Positions 1 to 8,784 of a stretch of 10,582 nucleotides of DNA are shown here, one piece after another. The notes beneath the pieces are model-generated. The model was given only the letters and a program-made list of their open reading frames with translations. It did not search any database and had not been told where the DNA came from. The DNA lies in assembly GCA_036001225.1 (NCBI GenBank), contig DASYUM010000032.1:1-10582 (forward strand), given 5' to 3'. The DNA is from DASYUM01 sp036001225 (GTDB lineage: Bacteria; Methylomirabilota; Methylomirabilia; Rokubacteriales; DASRDR01). The first letter of the stretch is position 1. Each line of letters starts with the position of its first letter. The translations under genes were made by a program, and so were the position numbers.

Positions 1-131
1 GCGGTCGCGAAGCCCGCGTGGTCGAGGAAGTCGCGCAGGAGCTGGCGGGTCGAGGGGTCGTGGTCGACGACCAGCAGGTTGGCCGACCTCGGAGCCGGAT
101 TCGGGGTCGGCAGGGTTGGCGACGCGGCCAT
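1..131 (-). CDS. Response regulator, N-terminal part (cut by window edge)
   Basis: This is the first 43 codons of a gene running off the left edge. After a Pro-rich leader (about 17 residues) the sequence NLLVVDHDPSTRQLL follows, the typical first beta strand, acidic pocket and helix 1 of a receiver (REC) domain. D23 and D25 flank H24, where most receivers have a second acidic residue next to the first. The ATG at 131 is well supported: GGAGGT (141-136) lies 4 nt upstream. A sigma-54 type promoter lies about 50 nt upstream, so the gene is probably transcribed separately from the gvp operon that ends at 302. Output domains are outside the window. An NtrC-type activator is one possibility, since an NtrC-like regulator (GvrA) controls gas vesicles in Serratia 39006, but a single-domain or other regulator fits equally well. 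Confidence 0.82.
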   Translation of the reverse strand, partial: MAASPTLPTPNPAPRSANLLVVDHDPSTRQLLRDFLDHAGFAT

Positions 132-178
132 GGCGACCTCCGAGCGAAGAAATTGCACGCCTGAAAAACTTGCACAGC

Positions 179-195
179 AGCAAGAGACGTACCAG
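179..195 (-). promoter_or_regulatory. Sigma-54 (-24/-12) promoter for the downstream response regulator
   Basis: Read on the minus strand the site is CTGGTACG-TCTC-TTGCT, against the consensus YTGGCACG-N4-TTGCW: one mismatch (T for C in the -24 box) and exact GG-to-GC spacing of 12. The invariant GG is at 193-192 and GC at 181-180. This predicts a start near 168 and a 37-nt leader that contains the strong ribosome binding site of the regulator starting at 131. Sigma-54 promoters need an AAA+ enhancer-binding activator; none is visible in the window. Found by eye, not by a scored scan. Confidence 0.65.
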
Positions 196-301
196 GACTC
201 GGACTGGGGGAAGCCCGTACTTTCGCCAGGTTGGAACACGCCGGGCGTCAGTTGCCGAGACACGTGCGCGACACCGGCGTCGAAAACTCGGCGGCGAGGG
301 A

Positions 302-634
302 TCAGGTCAAGCGGCCGAGCGGCCCGAGATCGAGGTTCAGTTCCTCCCGGGGAATGCGGAAGCGGCGGGCGAGGTCTTGCACCGTCCCTTCGAGGCGCAT
401 GAGGGCCACGCCGATGGCCTCGATCTCGTTGGGGGCCAGGGTGCCGGCCTCCATCCGGCGGATCGCCTGCTTCTCGAAGAGCCGGCGCAGGAACTCGACG
501 AGGGCCAGGATCAGCTTGATGACCGAGCGCTGGACGTCGTCGGGGTCGGCGTTCCACCGCGGGGCCGGCGCAGCCGTGCGCCGGGCGAGCTCGGTCCGGA
601 GGGCGCGGAGCTGACGGGCCTCCAGGGCTACCAC
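302..634 (-). CDS. gvpK: Gas vesicle protein GvpK
   Basis: A 110-residue protein with the GvpK core: NADPDDVQRSV at 28-38, a hydrophobic helix with LVEFLRRL (45-52), EKQAIRRMEAG (54-64) and the conserved C-terminal NLDLGPLGRL (100-109). GvpK is an accessory protein needed for gas vesicle formation in the systems tested; its biochemical role is poorly defined. The only standard in-frame start is GTG at 634, with a weak ribosome binding site. In-frame stop codons upstream leave room only for a rare CTG start preceded by a G-rich tract (GAGGGGGG), which would add about 24 Arg-rich residues. The gene is separated from gvpF/L-3 by 115 nt, the largest gap inside the operon, and is the last gvp gene before the sigma-54 promoter region. 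Confidence 0.93.
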   Translation of the reverse strand: MVALEARQLRALRTELARRTAAPAPRWNADPDDVQRSVIKLILALVEFLRRLFEKQAIRRMEAGTLAPNEIEAIGVALMRLEGTVQDLARRFRIPREELNLDLGPLGRLT

Positions 635-749
635 GGCCGCCCGACGTCTGACCGGGCGCCGCCGGACGGCGATGGGCCGCCGCGGGCGTGTCAGTCGGGT
701 CCCCCCTCACCCCCGCCCGAGCGCGCGGCGCCCGACAGGGCCACGTGTC
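635..749 (-). other. 115-nt gap between gvpF/L-3 and gvpK
   Basis: This is the only sizeable intergenic gap inside the operon. It has no clear promoter or U-tract terminator. It begins, with the stop codon just before it, in GAGACACGTG (751-742). The same 10-mer recurs in inverted orientation at 257-266, beyond the other end of gvpK. A G-rich run (TGAGGGGGGAC) lies before an in-frame CTG and could be a ribosome binding site for an extended GvpK. Nothing else is recognised. Confidence 0.4.
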
Positions 750-1433
750 TCACTCCAGAGCCTCGGGCCCGAACGCATAGGGAGCCCAGGGTCCGCTCGA
801 CCGGATCCGGATCCCCTCGAGCCGGCGCGCGCCCGCGGCCACGGCGGCCCGGTACGCGCGCGCCTGCCCCCGGTCCACGAGGTGATAGAGGCTGGCCAGC
901 AGGGGGGGCTCGGCGTGAGGCTCGACGCGCTCGGCGCGCACGAGCCCCCGCAGAGCCGGCCGCAGCGGCGCGATCTCCGGCACCGCCCGGGCCCGCCTGC
1001 GCGCGCGGAGCCGCGCCACCAGGTAGCGGGTTCCCGGCTGCCCCGGTATTCGAGGCCCAGGTGCCGCGGGGACGATCGCGCGCCCGGCGCCGTAGACCCG
1101 CAGCGTCATCTGCTCCCGCCCCGCCACCAGCGCGAGCGCCTCTCGCAGCTCGGCAACCCGCGCGGCCAGCAGTCGGGCCAGCTCCGCGTCATCCGGGACC
1201 AGCGTGCCGAACCGGACCGGCAGGATGGCGTCCACGGTCTTGGCGAGCCGGCGGACCGTCGCGTCGTGACGGCGGAGCGCGGCGGCGGAGGGCGCCGGCG
1301 CCACCTGCATCGGCCCGGCGGCCACGATCAGCCCCCCCTTCACGGGGAGGAACCGAAGCCGCTCGCCCCGGAGCCCGCGCCCGGCCGGCCGGCCGGGCCG
1401 GCCACCGAGGACCGCGTAGAGGTAGAGGCTCAC
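750..1433 (-). CDS. Gas vesicle protein GvpF/GvpL family, third copy (short)
   Basis: A 227-residue GvpF/L protein. The N-terminal strand YLYAVLG (4-10), the central ILPVRFGTL (70-78) and the C-terminal GPWAPYAF (214-221) match the three landmarks of the family; the last normally reads GPWPPYNF, so two of its positions differ here. GvpF/L proteins are accessory factors that bind GvpA and are thought to help nucleate or assemble the wall. It is the shortest and most diverged of three copies in the operon and lacks the insertion seen between the second and third landmarks of the 4913-5809 protein. The GTG start at 1433 overlaps the stop of the preceding gvpA/J-family gene as GTGA, so the two are likely translationally coupled. 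The family call is secure; calling it F or L is not possible by eye. Confidence 0.9.
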   Translation of the reverse strand: MSLYLYAVLGGRPGRPAGRGLRGERLRFLPVKGGLIVAAGPMQVAPAPSAAALRRHDATVRRLAKTVDAILPVRFGTLVPDDAELARLLAARVAELREALALVAGREQMTLRVYGAGRAIVPAAPGPRIPGQPGTRYLVARLRARRRARAVPEIAPLRPALRGLVRAERVEPHAEPPLLASLYHLVDRGQARAYRAAVAAGARRLEGIRIRSSGPWAPYAFGPEALE

Positions 1434-1681
1434 CGGAGCGCCGGGAGTCTCCGCCGGCGGCTCATCCCCCGGCGCCCGGGCGCCGGCTCCAGCACGCGGT
1501 CAGCCGAACAGAGCAGCACCGACAGCCGGAGGTAGACCAGGTCGATGTCGGCCAACCCGAGCACGACGTCGCCGGTGACCACGACGCCCTTAGTGAGGAC
1601 GTGGTCCACCAGCTCGAGGAGCGAGCCATCCGCCTCCGCGAGCAGGGCCGACGACGCCTGGCGCCGATGTCGCTTTCTCAC
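1430..1681 (-). CDS. Small GvpA/GvpJ-family protein (GvpJ/M/S-like)
   Basis: An 83-residue member of the gas vesicle GvpA family. The core SLLELVDHVLTKGVVVTGDVV (20-40) followed by GLADIDLVYLRLSVLL (42-57) has the family's amphipathic helix-strand-strand-helix pattern. The second strand motif, DIDLVYLRL, is typical of the minor J/M/S proteins and differs from the VGIDLITVEAR of true GvpA. Minor proteins of this class are thought to sit at the tips or in nucleation complexes. It has Arg/Lys-rich ends (RKRHRR at 2-7, RRRR at 75-78) and one Cys in the last core helix (C58). The GTG start at 1681 lies 1 nt after the stop of gvpF/L-2, and its own stop overlaps the next GTG. This places it as the middle gene of an F/L - J - F/L coupled trio. 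Confidence 0.87.
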   Translation of the reverse strand: MRKRHRRQASSALLAEADGSLLELVDHVLTKGVVVTGDVVLGLADIDLVYLRLSVLLCSADRVLEPAPGRRGMSRRRRLPALR

Positions 1682-1682
1682 G

Positions 1683-2507
1683 CTACCGTCCCACGAAATT
1701 ATACGGCGGCCACGGTCCGGTGAGCGTCACCGCGCAACCGCGGGAGCCAAGCCGGCGCGCGATCTGGCCGACCGCCGTTCGGAACCGGGTGACGCGCGTC
1801 GCGGGCACGAGGTACGCGGCGTCGAGGAGGGCGACCGGCTGGCCGTCGACCGGCAACGGGGGGCGCCGCCGGGCGTCCCGAGCAAGCCGGGTCAGCTCCC
1901 GGAACGCGCGCTGGACGTCGGCTCGCGCCCGGGCCGCGAGCCGACGGTGGGCTGCCTGCTCGTCCCGCTTCCGGAGGAGAAAGCGGGTCCCGGCATGGAG
2001 CCGGCTGGTGGCGCCCCGCGATGCCGGCCGAGCCAGCGCCGCCGCGCGCGCGGGATCGAGGCTCACCCGAACCCCCCACTCCTGACACCCCGCCACCCGG
2101 GCCAATACCCGCTCGAGCCGCCGGCGCCGAGGCCGGATGTGGCCAACGGCCCGCGCATCGCTGCTAAAGAGGGTGAAGAGCTTCATCGGAACGACGGGGC
2201 CGCTCCGCCCCACGTGCTCGACGACCGCCTCGTGAGCCACCGCGCACCGCGAGACCCACTCGAGGTCCCGGAGCCCGCGCTCGATGGGCACGGCCCCATA
2301 GCGAGCCACCGGCGCGTCGGCGGCGACCAGCCATAGGGCGCCTCCGGCCGCCAACGCCCGCGGCCGCCCCATCCCCGGTAGCCCCCGGGGGGCCCGGGCA
2401 AGGCGTGGGGCACTCCGGCTCTGCACGAGACAATACAAGTAGGTGGCGCTGGGGCGCGCCGCTCGTTCCGTCGGCCGGCGGCCGCCGCCGACATTGTTCC
2501 GGGTCAC
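1683..2507 (-). CDS. Gas vesicle protein GvpF/GvpL family, second copy
   Basis: A 274-residue GvpF/L protein: N-terminal YLYCLVQS (23-30), central VVPMKLFTLF (105-114) and a C-terminal GPWPPYNF (264-271) followed by only VGR. About 20 residues of poorly conserved leader precede the first strand. The middle (about 125-215) is extremely Arg/Ala-rich and predicted helical, unlike the first copy, whose matching region is mixed Lys/Glu. GvpF/L proteins are accessory assembly factors that contact GvpA. The GTG start at 2507 overlaps the stop of the ArsA-like ATPase gene by 4 nt (GTGA), so expression is probably coupled to it. There is no strong ribosome binding site, which fits re-initiation. The family call is secure; F versus L is not resolved. 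Confidence 0.91.
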   Translation of the reverse strand: MTRNNVGGGRRPTERAARPSATYLYCLVQSRSAPRLARAPRGLPGMGRPRALAAGGALWLVAADAPVARYGAVPIERGLRDLEWVSRCAVAHEAVVEHVGRSGPVVPMKLFTLFSSDARAVGHIRPRRRRLERVLARVAGCQEWGVRVSLDPARAAALARPASRGATSRLHAGTRFLLRKRDEQAAHRRLAARARADVQRAFRELTRLARDARRRPPLPVDGQPVALLDAAYLVPATRVTRFRTAVGQIARRLGSRGCAVTLTGPWPPYNFVGR

Positions 2508-4639
2508 TCGGGTCCCACCACCCGGGCCGAGCCCCGAGCAGCCCCAGGACGCCGGGAACGGCGCGCCGCAGGACGTCGCGGGGCTGGGGCCCCGCCGGCC
2601 GAGGCCGCCGCCCAGGTTCGGGCAAAGTGGCCCAGCGCCCTCACCCCCCGCGGCGGCGGGGCCACCATCGGCGCCAGCAGGACCACCCGCCCGCGGCCCA
2701 CCGCCCGATCGGCCTCGGCCCGCGCCTCGCGGCCCGCCGCCCGACAGCGGCGGCAGGCGGGCAGCCCGGGCGGCGGCACGGTGTTCACGATGACCGCGGC
2801 CACCGGCAGACCGAGCTGCTGGAGCCGGTCGAGCAGGCGGCGCGTCTCCCGCCGCGGCAGCTCGCCGGGTCGCGTGACCGCCACCACCCGGGTCGCCCGC
2901 CGGTCATGGAGCAGCCGGTCGAGCTGGCGCAGTTCGCGCGAGAGCGCGACCAAGTCCTCGGCCAGTCGGCCCGGGCGCATCACCCGCCGGTACTTCAGCA
3001 AGATCGCGAGCAGCGTACGGACCCACGCCAGTCCCGCCGCGGGAAGCGCGAGGAGGCGTACGGTGTGACCGGTGGGAGCGGTATCCACCACCACCGTGTC
3101 GTAGGCTGGCGGCTGGCCGTCGCGTCCCAGCAGGGCTTCGGTCACCGAGAGGACCGCGACCAGCTCGTCCAGGCCCGGCGGGGCCAGCTCGATCAGGTCC
3201 TGGACCACAGCCCGGTCGAACGCCGCGTCGAACGCCGAGCCGCCGCGGACGGTGTCGAACAGCTCGTCCACCGCCGTCCGATAGCGCTCGCGCCGGCGCC
3301 GAAACTCCCGCTCGGCGTCCAGCTCGCGGGCGCGGAGGCCGGGGGGCGCCCCGGCCAGGGGCGCCGCCTCGTCGCCGAGTGGCGTGCCGAGCGCGTCGCC
3401 CAACGAATGGGCGGGGTCGGTCGAAAGCAGCAGCACCCGGCGCTCGGGGGCCGCCTCCGCGAGGGCGAGAGCGGCCGCGGCCGCGCAGGTCGTCTTCCCG
3501 ACGCCACCCTTACCGGCGAAGAGGACGAGCCGGACCCCCGGTGGCGCGACGACAGGAAGCCACGCCGGGGGGCCCGCCGGCGGGCGCGGTGTCGCCGCCG
3601 CGCGCTGCCGCCGGTCGGCGGGATGGGGACGGACCAGCGCCGCGCCGCGCGAGGGCGCCGCGAGCGCGCGGGCAAACGCGCGGAGCGCCGGGACGCCGCG
3701 CGGCTCGCGGGGCAGGGCCGGCAAGAACCGTAGCGCCCGGCCGGGGAATGTCCGGCGAATGGCCCGGATGGCCGTCTGCTCGCCGCGGCGCCGCGCCGCG
3801 CACAGAGCGCAGCCGTCCGGAGCCGGTGGCAGCACGCGGTTGACGAGGACCTCCCTCACCGCCATGCTCCAGCGGTCGAGCTGGCGCACCCCGTCCTTCG
3901 CCTCGGCGACCGCCAGCAGCTCGGGCAGCAAGACCCAGTCGAACGTCGCGCGCCGGGGATCGCGAAGGCGGACCTGGAGGTCCCGGCCCTCCCTTTCCAT
4001 CTCGGCGATCACCGCGTCGCTGGCGTCGGGGCGGTATTGTCCGCCCAGACGCTCGGCCAGGAAGCGATGCTTGGCGTACATGTGGTCGAGGACACCGGCG
4101 ATCCGCTGCACGGTCTCCGGCATGGCGAGCAGGCGAAGCGTGTGTCCGGTCGGGGCGGTGTCCACGACGACGTGGTCGTAGTGCCCGGCCCGGCTCAGGC
4201 GGGCCAACTCCACGAGGCCGACCAGCTCGTCGACGCCTGGGAGCGAGAGCCGGAACAGCGCCTCCAGGTCCTCGTCGTCGAGGTACGTTCCTCGCTCGGC
4301 GATCAGCCGCAGCGCCGGCCTCCGTCGGGCCAGCCAGCGGGCCAGGGCGCGATCGGCGTCCAGCTCGACGGCGTCGAGTCGGCCGGCGCGGGTCGGGACC
4401 CGGGCCGGTCGAGGCCCCAGCCGGCGAGCCAGGGCATCGCCGAGGGAGTGGGCGGGGTCGGTGGAGACCACCAGGACGCGCCGGCCGGCTTCGGCCATCG
4501 CCAGGGCAGCCGCGGCCGCGCAGGTCGTCTTGCCGGCCCCGCCTTTACCTCCGAAGAATCGAAAGCAGGCCGCGGAGCCGGGGCCACCCTCACCGGCGGC
4601 GCGGTCCCGCCTCGGCTTCCTCGTCGGGGGGCTGCTCAC
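2504..4639 (-). CDS. Tandem ArsA/Get3-type ATPase (two P-loop halves)
   Basis: A 711-residue protein with two homologous ATPase halves. Half 1 has the deviant Walker A GGKGGAGKTT (30-39, signature Lys32), STDPAHSLGD (59-68) and DTAPTGHTLRLL (160-171). Half 2 has GKGGVGKTT (376-384, Lys377), STDPAHSLGD (406-415) and DTAPTGHTVRLL (519-530). Each half ends in a CxxC pair (C277/C280 and C629/C632), like the zinc-binding pair of Get3. This favours a Get3-like, client-carrying ATPase over an arsenite pump subunit, and no arsB, arsC or arsR is nearby. Family members use ATP to drive opening and closing of a dimer; here the two halves could form an internal pseudo-dimer. The GTG start at 4639 is enforced because no Met, Val or Leu codon occurs before the first P-loop, so the gene really overlaps gvpG by 50 bp. 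A role in handling hydrophobic GvpA is inference. Confidence 0.9.
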   Translation of the reverse strand: MSSPPTRKPRRDRAAGEGGPGSAACFRFFGGKGGAGKTTCAAAAALAMAEAGRRVLVVSTDPAHSLGDALARRLGPRPARVPTRAGRLDAVELDADRALARWLARRRPALRLIAERGTYLDDEDLEALFRLSLPGVDELVGLVELARLSRAGHYDHVVVDTAPTGHTLRLLAMPETVQRIAGVLDHMYAKHRFLAERLGGQYRPDASDAVIAEMEREGRDLQVRLRDPRRATFDWVLLPELLAVAEAKDGVRQLDRWSMAVREVLVNRVLPPAPDGCALCAARRRGEQTAIRAIRRTFPGRALRFLPALPREPRGVPALRAFARALAAPSRGAALVRPHPADRRQRAAATPRPPAGPPAWLPVVAPPGVRLVLFAGKGGVGKTTCAAAAALALAEAAPERRVLLLSTDPAHSLGDALGTPLGDEAAPLAGAPPGLRARELDAEREFRRRRERYRTAVDELFDTVRGGSAFDAAFDRAVVQDLIELAPPGLDELVAVLSVTEALLGRDGQPPAYDTVVVDTAPTGHTVRLLALPAAGLAWVRTLLAILLKYRRVMRPGRLAEDLVALSRELRQLDRLLHDRRATRVVAVTRPGELPRRETRRLLDRLQQLGLPVAAVIVNTVPPPGLPACRRCRAAGREARAEADRAVGRGRVVLLAPMVAPPPRGVRALGHFARTWAAASAGGAPAPRRPAARRSRRPGAARGSARVVGPE

Positions 4640-4916
4640 CCGCGAACGTGGCCTCGACCCCCGTGACCTTGAAGGTGCCTGGCTTCGGTGTCGGCCCGCG
4701 CGTGCGGCTTCGAATCTCGCTGATGCGGTTTAGCAGCGACCTCTCGAGCTCGGCGTACTCGGCCTCGCTGATCTCCCCCAGCTCCAGTCGCATCTGGGCG
4801 GCCAGCAGCTCCTCCCGGAGCGCGCTGTCGTCTTCCATCTCGGACTCGACCGCCGTCGCGATCTTGCCGAGCACGAACCGGAGGCCGCCGATGAGCAGGG
4901 TGTCGAGGATGATCAC
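4590..4916 (-). CDS. gvpG: Gas vesicle protein GvpG
   Basis: A 108-residue protein starting at a GTG (4916) that overlaps the gvpF/L-1 stop as GTGA. The N-terminal IILDTLLIGGLRFVLGKIA (2-20) is the hydrophobic helix typical of GvpG. It is followed by the acidic helical part AQMRLELGEISEAEYAELE (40-58), also characteristic. GvpG is a small accessory protein that works with GvpF/L in assembly. Beyond about residue 72 there is a Pro/Glu-rich tail ending in GPRRR that is longer than in most GvpG proteins; its last 50 bp also encode the start of the ATPase in another frame. A much longer open frame extends upstream of 4916, but it is Arg/His-rich noise antisense-like to gvpF/L codon structure, and only the part from 4916 resembles a protein family. 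Confidence 0.9.
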   Translation of the reverse strand: MIILDTLLIGGLRFVLGKIATAVESEMEDDSALREELLAAQMRLELGEISEAEYAELERSLLNRISEIRSRTRGPTPKPGTFKVTGVEATFAGEQPPDEEAEAGPRRR

Positions 4917-5809
4917 TCCTTGGCCCGCTCCAGCTTGAGCCGGATGTTCACGAAGTTGTAGGGGGGCCAGGGGCCGGTGTAGCGGAAGTTCAGGTAGTTG
5001 AGCTTGGCCCCGATCTCCTTGACCTTGGCGTCGAATGCCGTCTCCTTGTCGCGGGAGACCAGGAAGGCGGCGTTCATGATCATCTTGTCCCCGATCGGCT
5101 TGTTGGCCCGGGACGCCACCGACACGTCGCGGAGCCGGTCGAAGATCTCGGCCACGTACTGCTCGGACCGGGCCTGGAGAGCGCCGTCGATCAACCGCCC
5201 GTACTGCATGCGGGCGAAGTAGGTCGAGCCTCTCTGAGCGGCGATCTCCTTCTTCAGCCGCCGGATGTCCTCGTCGTGCTGCTCGATCTCGCGGATGATG
5301 ACGTCGCGATCCCACAGCACCTTGAGGCCGAACTCCAGCTTGTCCTGCATCTTCTGGAGCACGTCGGAGAAGGCCGCGTAGGCCCCCTTGAGCAGCTCGA
5401 CGATGTCGTCGCGGGTCTTGAACACGGTGCCGAACGACATCGGGATCACCGTGTGCTGGCGCATGACCGTCTCGTTCACGCGCTCGTGGGCGAGGACGTT
5501 GTCCCGAGTGGCGTCGAGGATGTCGGTCGGGGTGTCGGAGACGACGGCAGCGATATCTCGGTAGTGCACGGTCTGGACCTCGGCCGGGTCGCTGCCGAGG
5601 CCGACGCGGCCGAACTGGAGGGACTCCGACGCCTGGATGATGCAGTACACGTACTTCCCCCGACTCTCGGAGGCCTTGGCCGCCCGGGGCGGCGCCGGCG
5701 TCCGGCCGGCCCGAGAGGAGCGGCCCGGCGTCCCGTCCCCGGCGCCCCGGCCGCCGCCGGCGCGGCCGGGCGGACGCGAGGTGCCGCGAGGCTTGCGCTG
5801 GGTGGCCAC
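4913..5809 (-). CDS. gvpL: Gas vesicle protein GvpF/GvpL family, first copy
   Basis: A 298-residue GvpF/L protein with the best-preserved family landmarks of the three copies: YVYCIIQA (53-60), the central VIPMSFGTVF (121-130) and GPWPPYNFVNI (279-289). A charged coiled-coil-like segment lies at about 173-192. The first 50 residues are low complexity, rich in Arg, Gly, Pro and Ser, and precede the folded domain; no Met, Val or Leu codon occurs in that leader, so the GTG at 5809 must be the start. GGGAAG sits 6 nt upstream and spans the end of the response regulator gene, whose stop is 3 nt away. GvpF/L proteins bind GvpA and help wall assembly. The symbol gvpL is tentative because F and L cannot be separated by eye. 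The adjacent gvpG matches the usual F/L-G order in bacterial clusters. Confidence 0.92.
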   Translation of the reverse strand: MATQRKPRGTSRPPGRAGGGRGAGDGTPGRSSRAGRTPAPPRAAKASESRGKYVYCIIQASESLQFGRVGLGSDPAEVQTVHYRDIAAVVSDTPTDILDATRDNVLAHERVNETVMRQHTVIPMSFGTVFKTRDDIVELLKGAYAAFSDVLQKMQDKLEFGLKVLWDRDVIIREIEQHDEDIRRLKKEIAAQRGSTYFARMQYGRLIDGALQARSEQYVAEIFDRLRDVSVASRANKPIGDKMIMNAAFLVSRDKETAFDAKVKEIGAKLNYLNFRYTGPWPPYNFVNIRLKLERAKE

Positions 5810-5812
5810 CGG

Positions 5813-6261
5813 CTACTTCCCGCTTCGCGGTTTCGGCTTCGACGAGGACGGGGCCAGCATCCGCCGGATCTCGACGACCAGGTCCTCGGGCAGACACGGC
5901 TTGGTGAGATAGGAGTCACAGCCGGCGTCCCGGGCGCGCTCGGAGTGCCCGCCCAGGGCGTGGCCGGTGAGGGCCACCACCGGGATGTGCCGGGTGCGCT
6001 CGTCGCTCTTCAGCCGTCGCGTCGCCTCCCAGCCGTCCAGGATCGGGAGCGAGAGATCCATCACGACGAGGTCGGGCTGCAGGGTCATCGCCTTGTCGAG
6101 AGCCTCCTTGCCGTTGTCGGCTTCGGCGACCCGGAACCCCTCGAAGGTGAGGAACTGCACGTACATCGCCCGGTTGTCCTCGAAGTCGTCCACGACCAGG
6201 ATGAGCGGGCCCGGTCCCTCCGGCCGCGGCCCGGTTTTCGACCCCGTGGGCGTCTTCCTCG

Positions 6262-6265
<4 letters not shown>
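5813..6265 (-). CDS. Single-domain response regulator (receiver only)
   Basis: A 150-residue protein made of one REC domain with short flexible ends. LILVVDDFEDNR (21-32) carries the acidic pair D26/D27. VVMDLSLP (67-74) carries the phospho-acceptor D70. The switch Thr is T100 (VALTGHA) and the conserved Lys is K122 (LTKPC). No DNA-binding or enzymatic output domain follows, so it resembles DivK/CheY-like relay proteins that act by protein contact. The ATG at 6265 overlaps the stop of the histidine kinase as ATGA, making the kinase its obvious cognate partner. It lies between gvpA and the gvpF/L-gvpG genes, which argues for a role in controlling vesicle formation. Its Lys/Arg/Ser/Pro-rich tail has no recognised function. 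Confidence 0.95.
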
Positions 6266-8418
<2,153 letters not shown>

Positions 8419-8430
8419 CGTTGCTTCCGG

Positions 8431-8760
8431 CTAGGCGGCCGGCGACTTCCGCCGCCGCCCGCGCCGGCGCTGGCCGACCCCGGCCGCGAGCTGGGCGCGG
8501 AGGGCCACGTTTTCGGCGGCGACGGACTCGCTGCTCCGCACCTCCAACCCGGGTCGCGCCACCGGCGGCATCTGGCCGACCGCCTCCGAGTACTTCAGGT
8601 AGGTGTCGATGGAGGCGACCACCACCCGCGCTTCCACCGTGATGAGGTCGATGCCGACGAGCGAGACGCGCACCCAGGCGTCGATGACAATGCCCTTGTC
8701 GAGGACGCGGTCGAGGACATCGATGAGGCTGGTGCCGCCGGTTGTTCTTTCAACGGGCAT
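8431..8760 (-). CDS. gvpA: Gas vesicle major shell protein GvpA with C-terminal extension
   Basis: A 109-residue protein. Residues 11-62 are a near-textbook GvpA core: SLIDVLDRVLDKGIVIDAWV (11-30), RVSLVGIDLITVEARVV (31-47) and the final helix with DTYLKYSEAVG (52-62). GvpA forms the ribbed, gas-permeable protein wall. Most GvpA proteins end soon after this helix, at about 70-75 residues; here about 45 more residues follow, with a heptad-like stretch AAENVALRAQL (81-91) and a strongly basic end (QRRRGRRRK, 97-105). The ATG at 8760 has an excellent ribosome binding site, GGAGGG (8772-8767), 6 nt upstream, the best inside the operon, as expected for an abundant structural protein. It follows the GvpJ-like gene by 24 nt and precedes the kinase gene by 12 nt. 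Confidence 0.95.
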   Translation of the reverse strand: MPVERTTGGTSLIDVLDRVLDKGIVIDAWVRVSLVGIDLITVEARVVVASIDTYLKYSEAVGQMPPVARPGLEVRSSESVAAENVALRAQLAAGVGQRRRGRRRKSPAA

Positions 8761-8784
8761 CGCTCACCCTCCCTCTGGCGAGTA

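Noticed and set aside
116..1723. Very long plus-strand open frames (116-1723, 2405-3733, 5276-6400, 6520-8028)
   Set aside because: All are antisense to recognised minus-strand gvp, ATPase, receiver and kinase genes. Their products are Arg/Pro/Gly-rich without motifs, as expected of open frames in high-GC DNA.
2504..4639. Arsenite efflux ATPase ArsA as the function
   Set aside because: No ars genes are nearby, each half has a Get3-like CxxC, and the gene is coupled on both sides to gvp genes. Not excluded without alignment of the metal-site cysteines.
4590..5897. A 435-codon minus-strand open frame covering gvpF/L-1 in another frame
   Set aside because: Only its last 108 codons (from GTG 4916) resemble a protein, GvpG. 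The upstream part is a frame shadow of gvpF/L-1 and the receiver gene.
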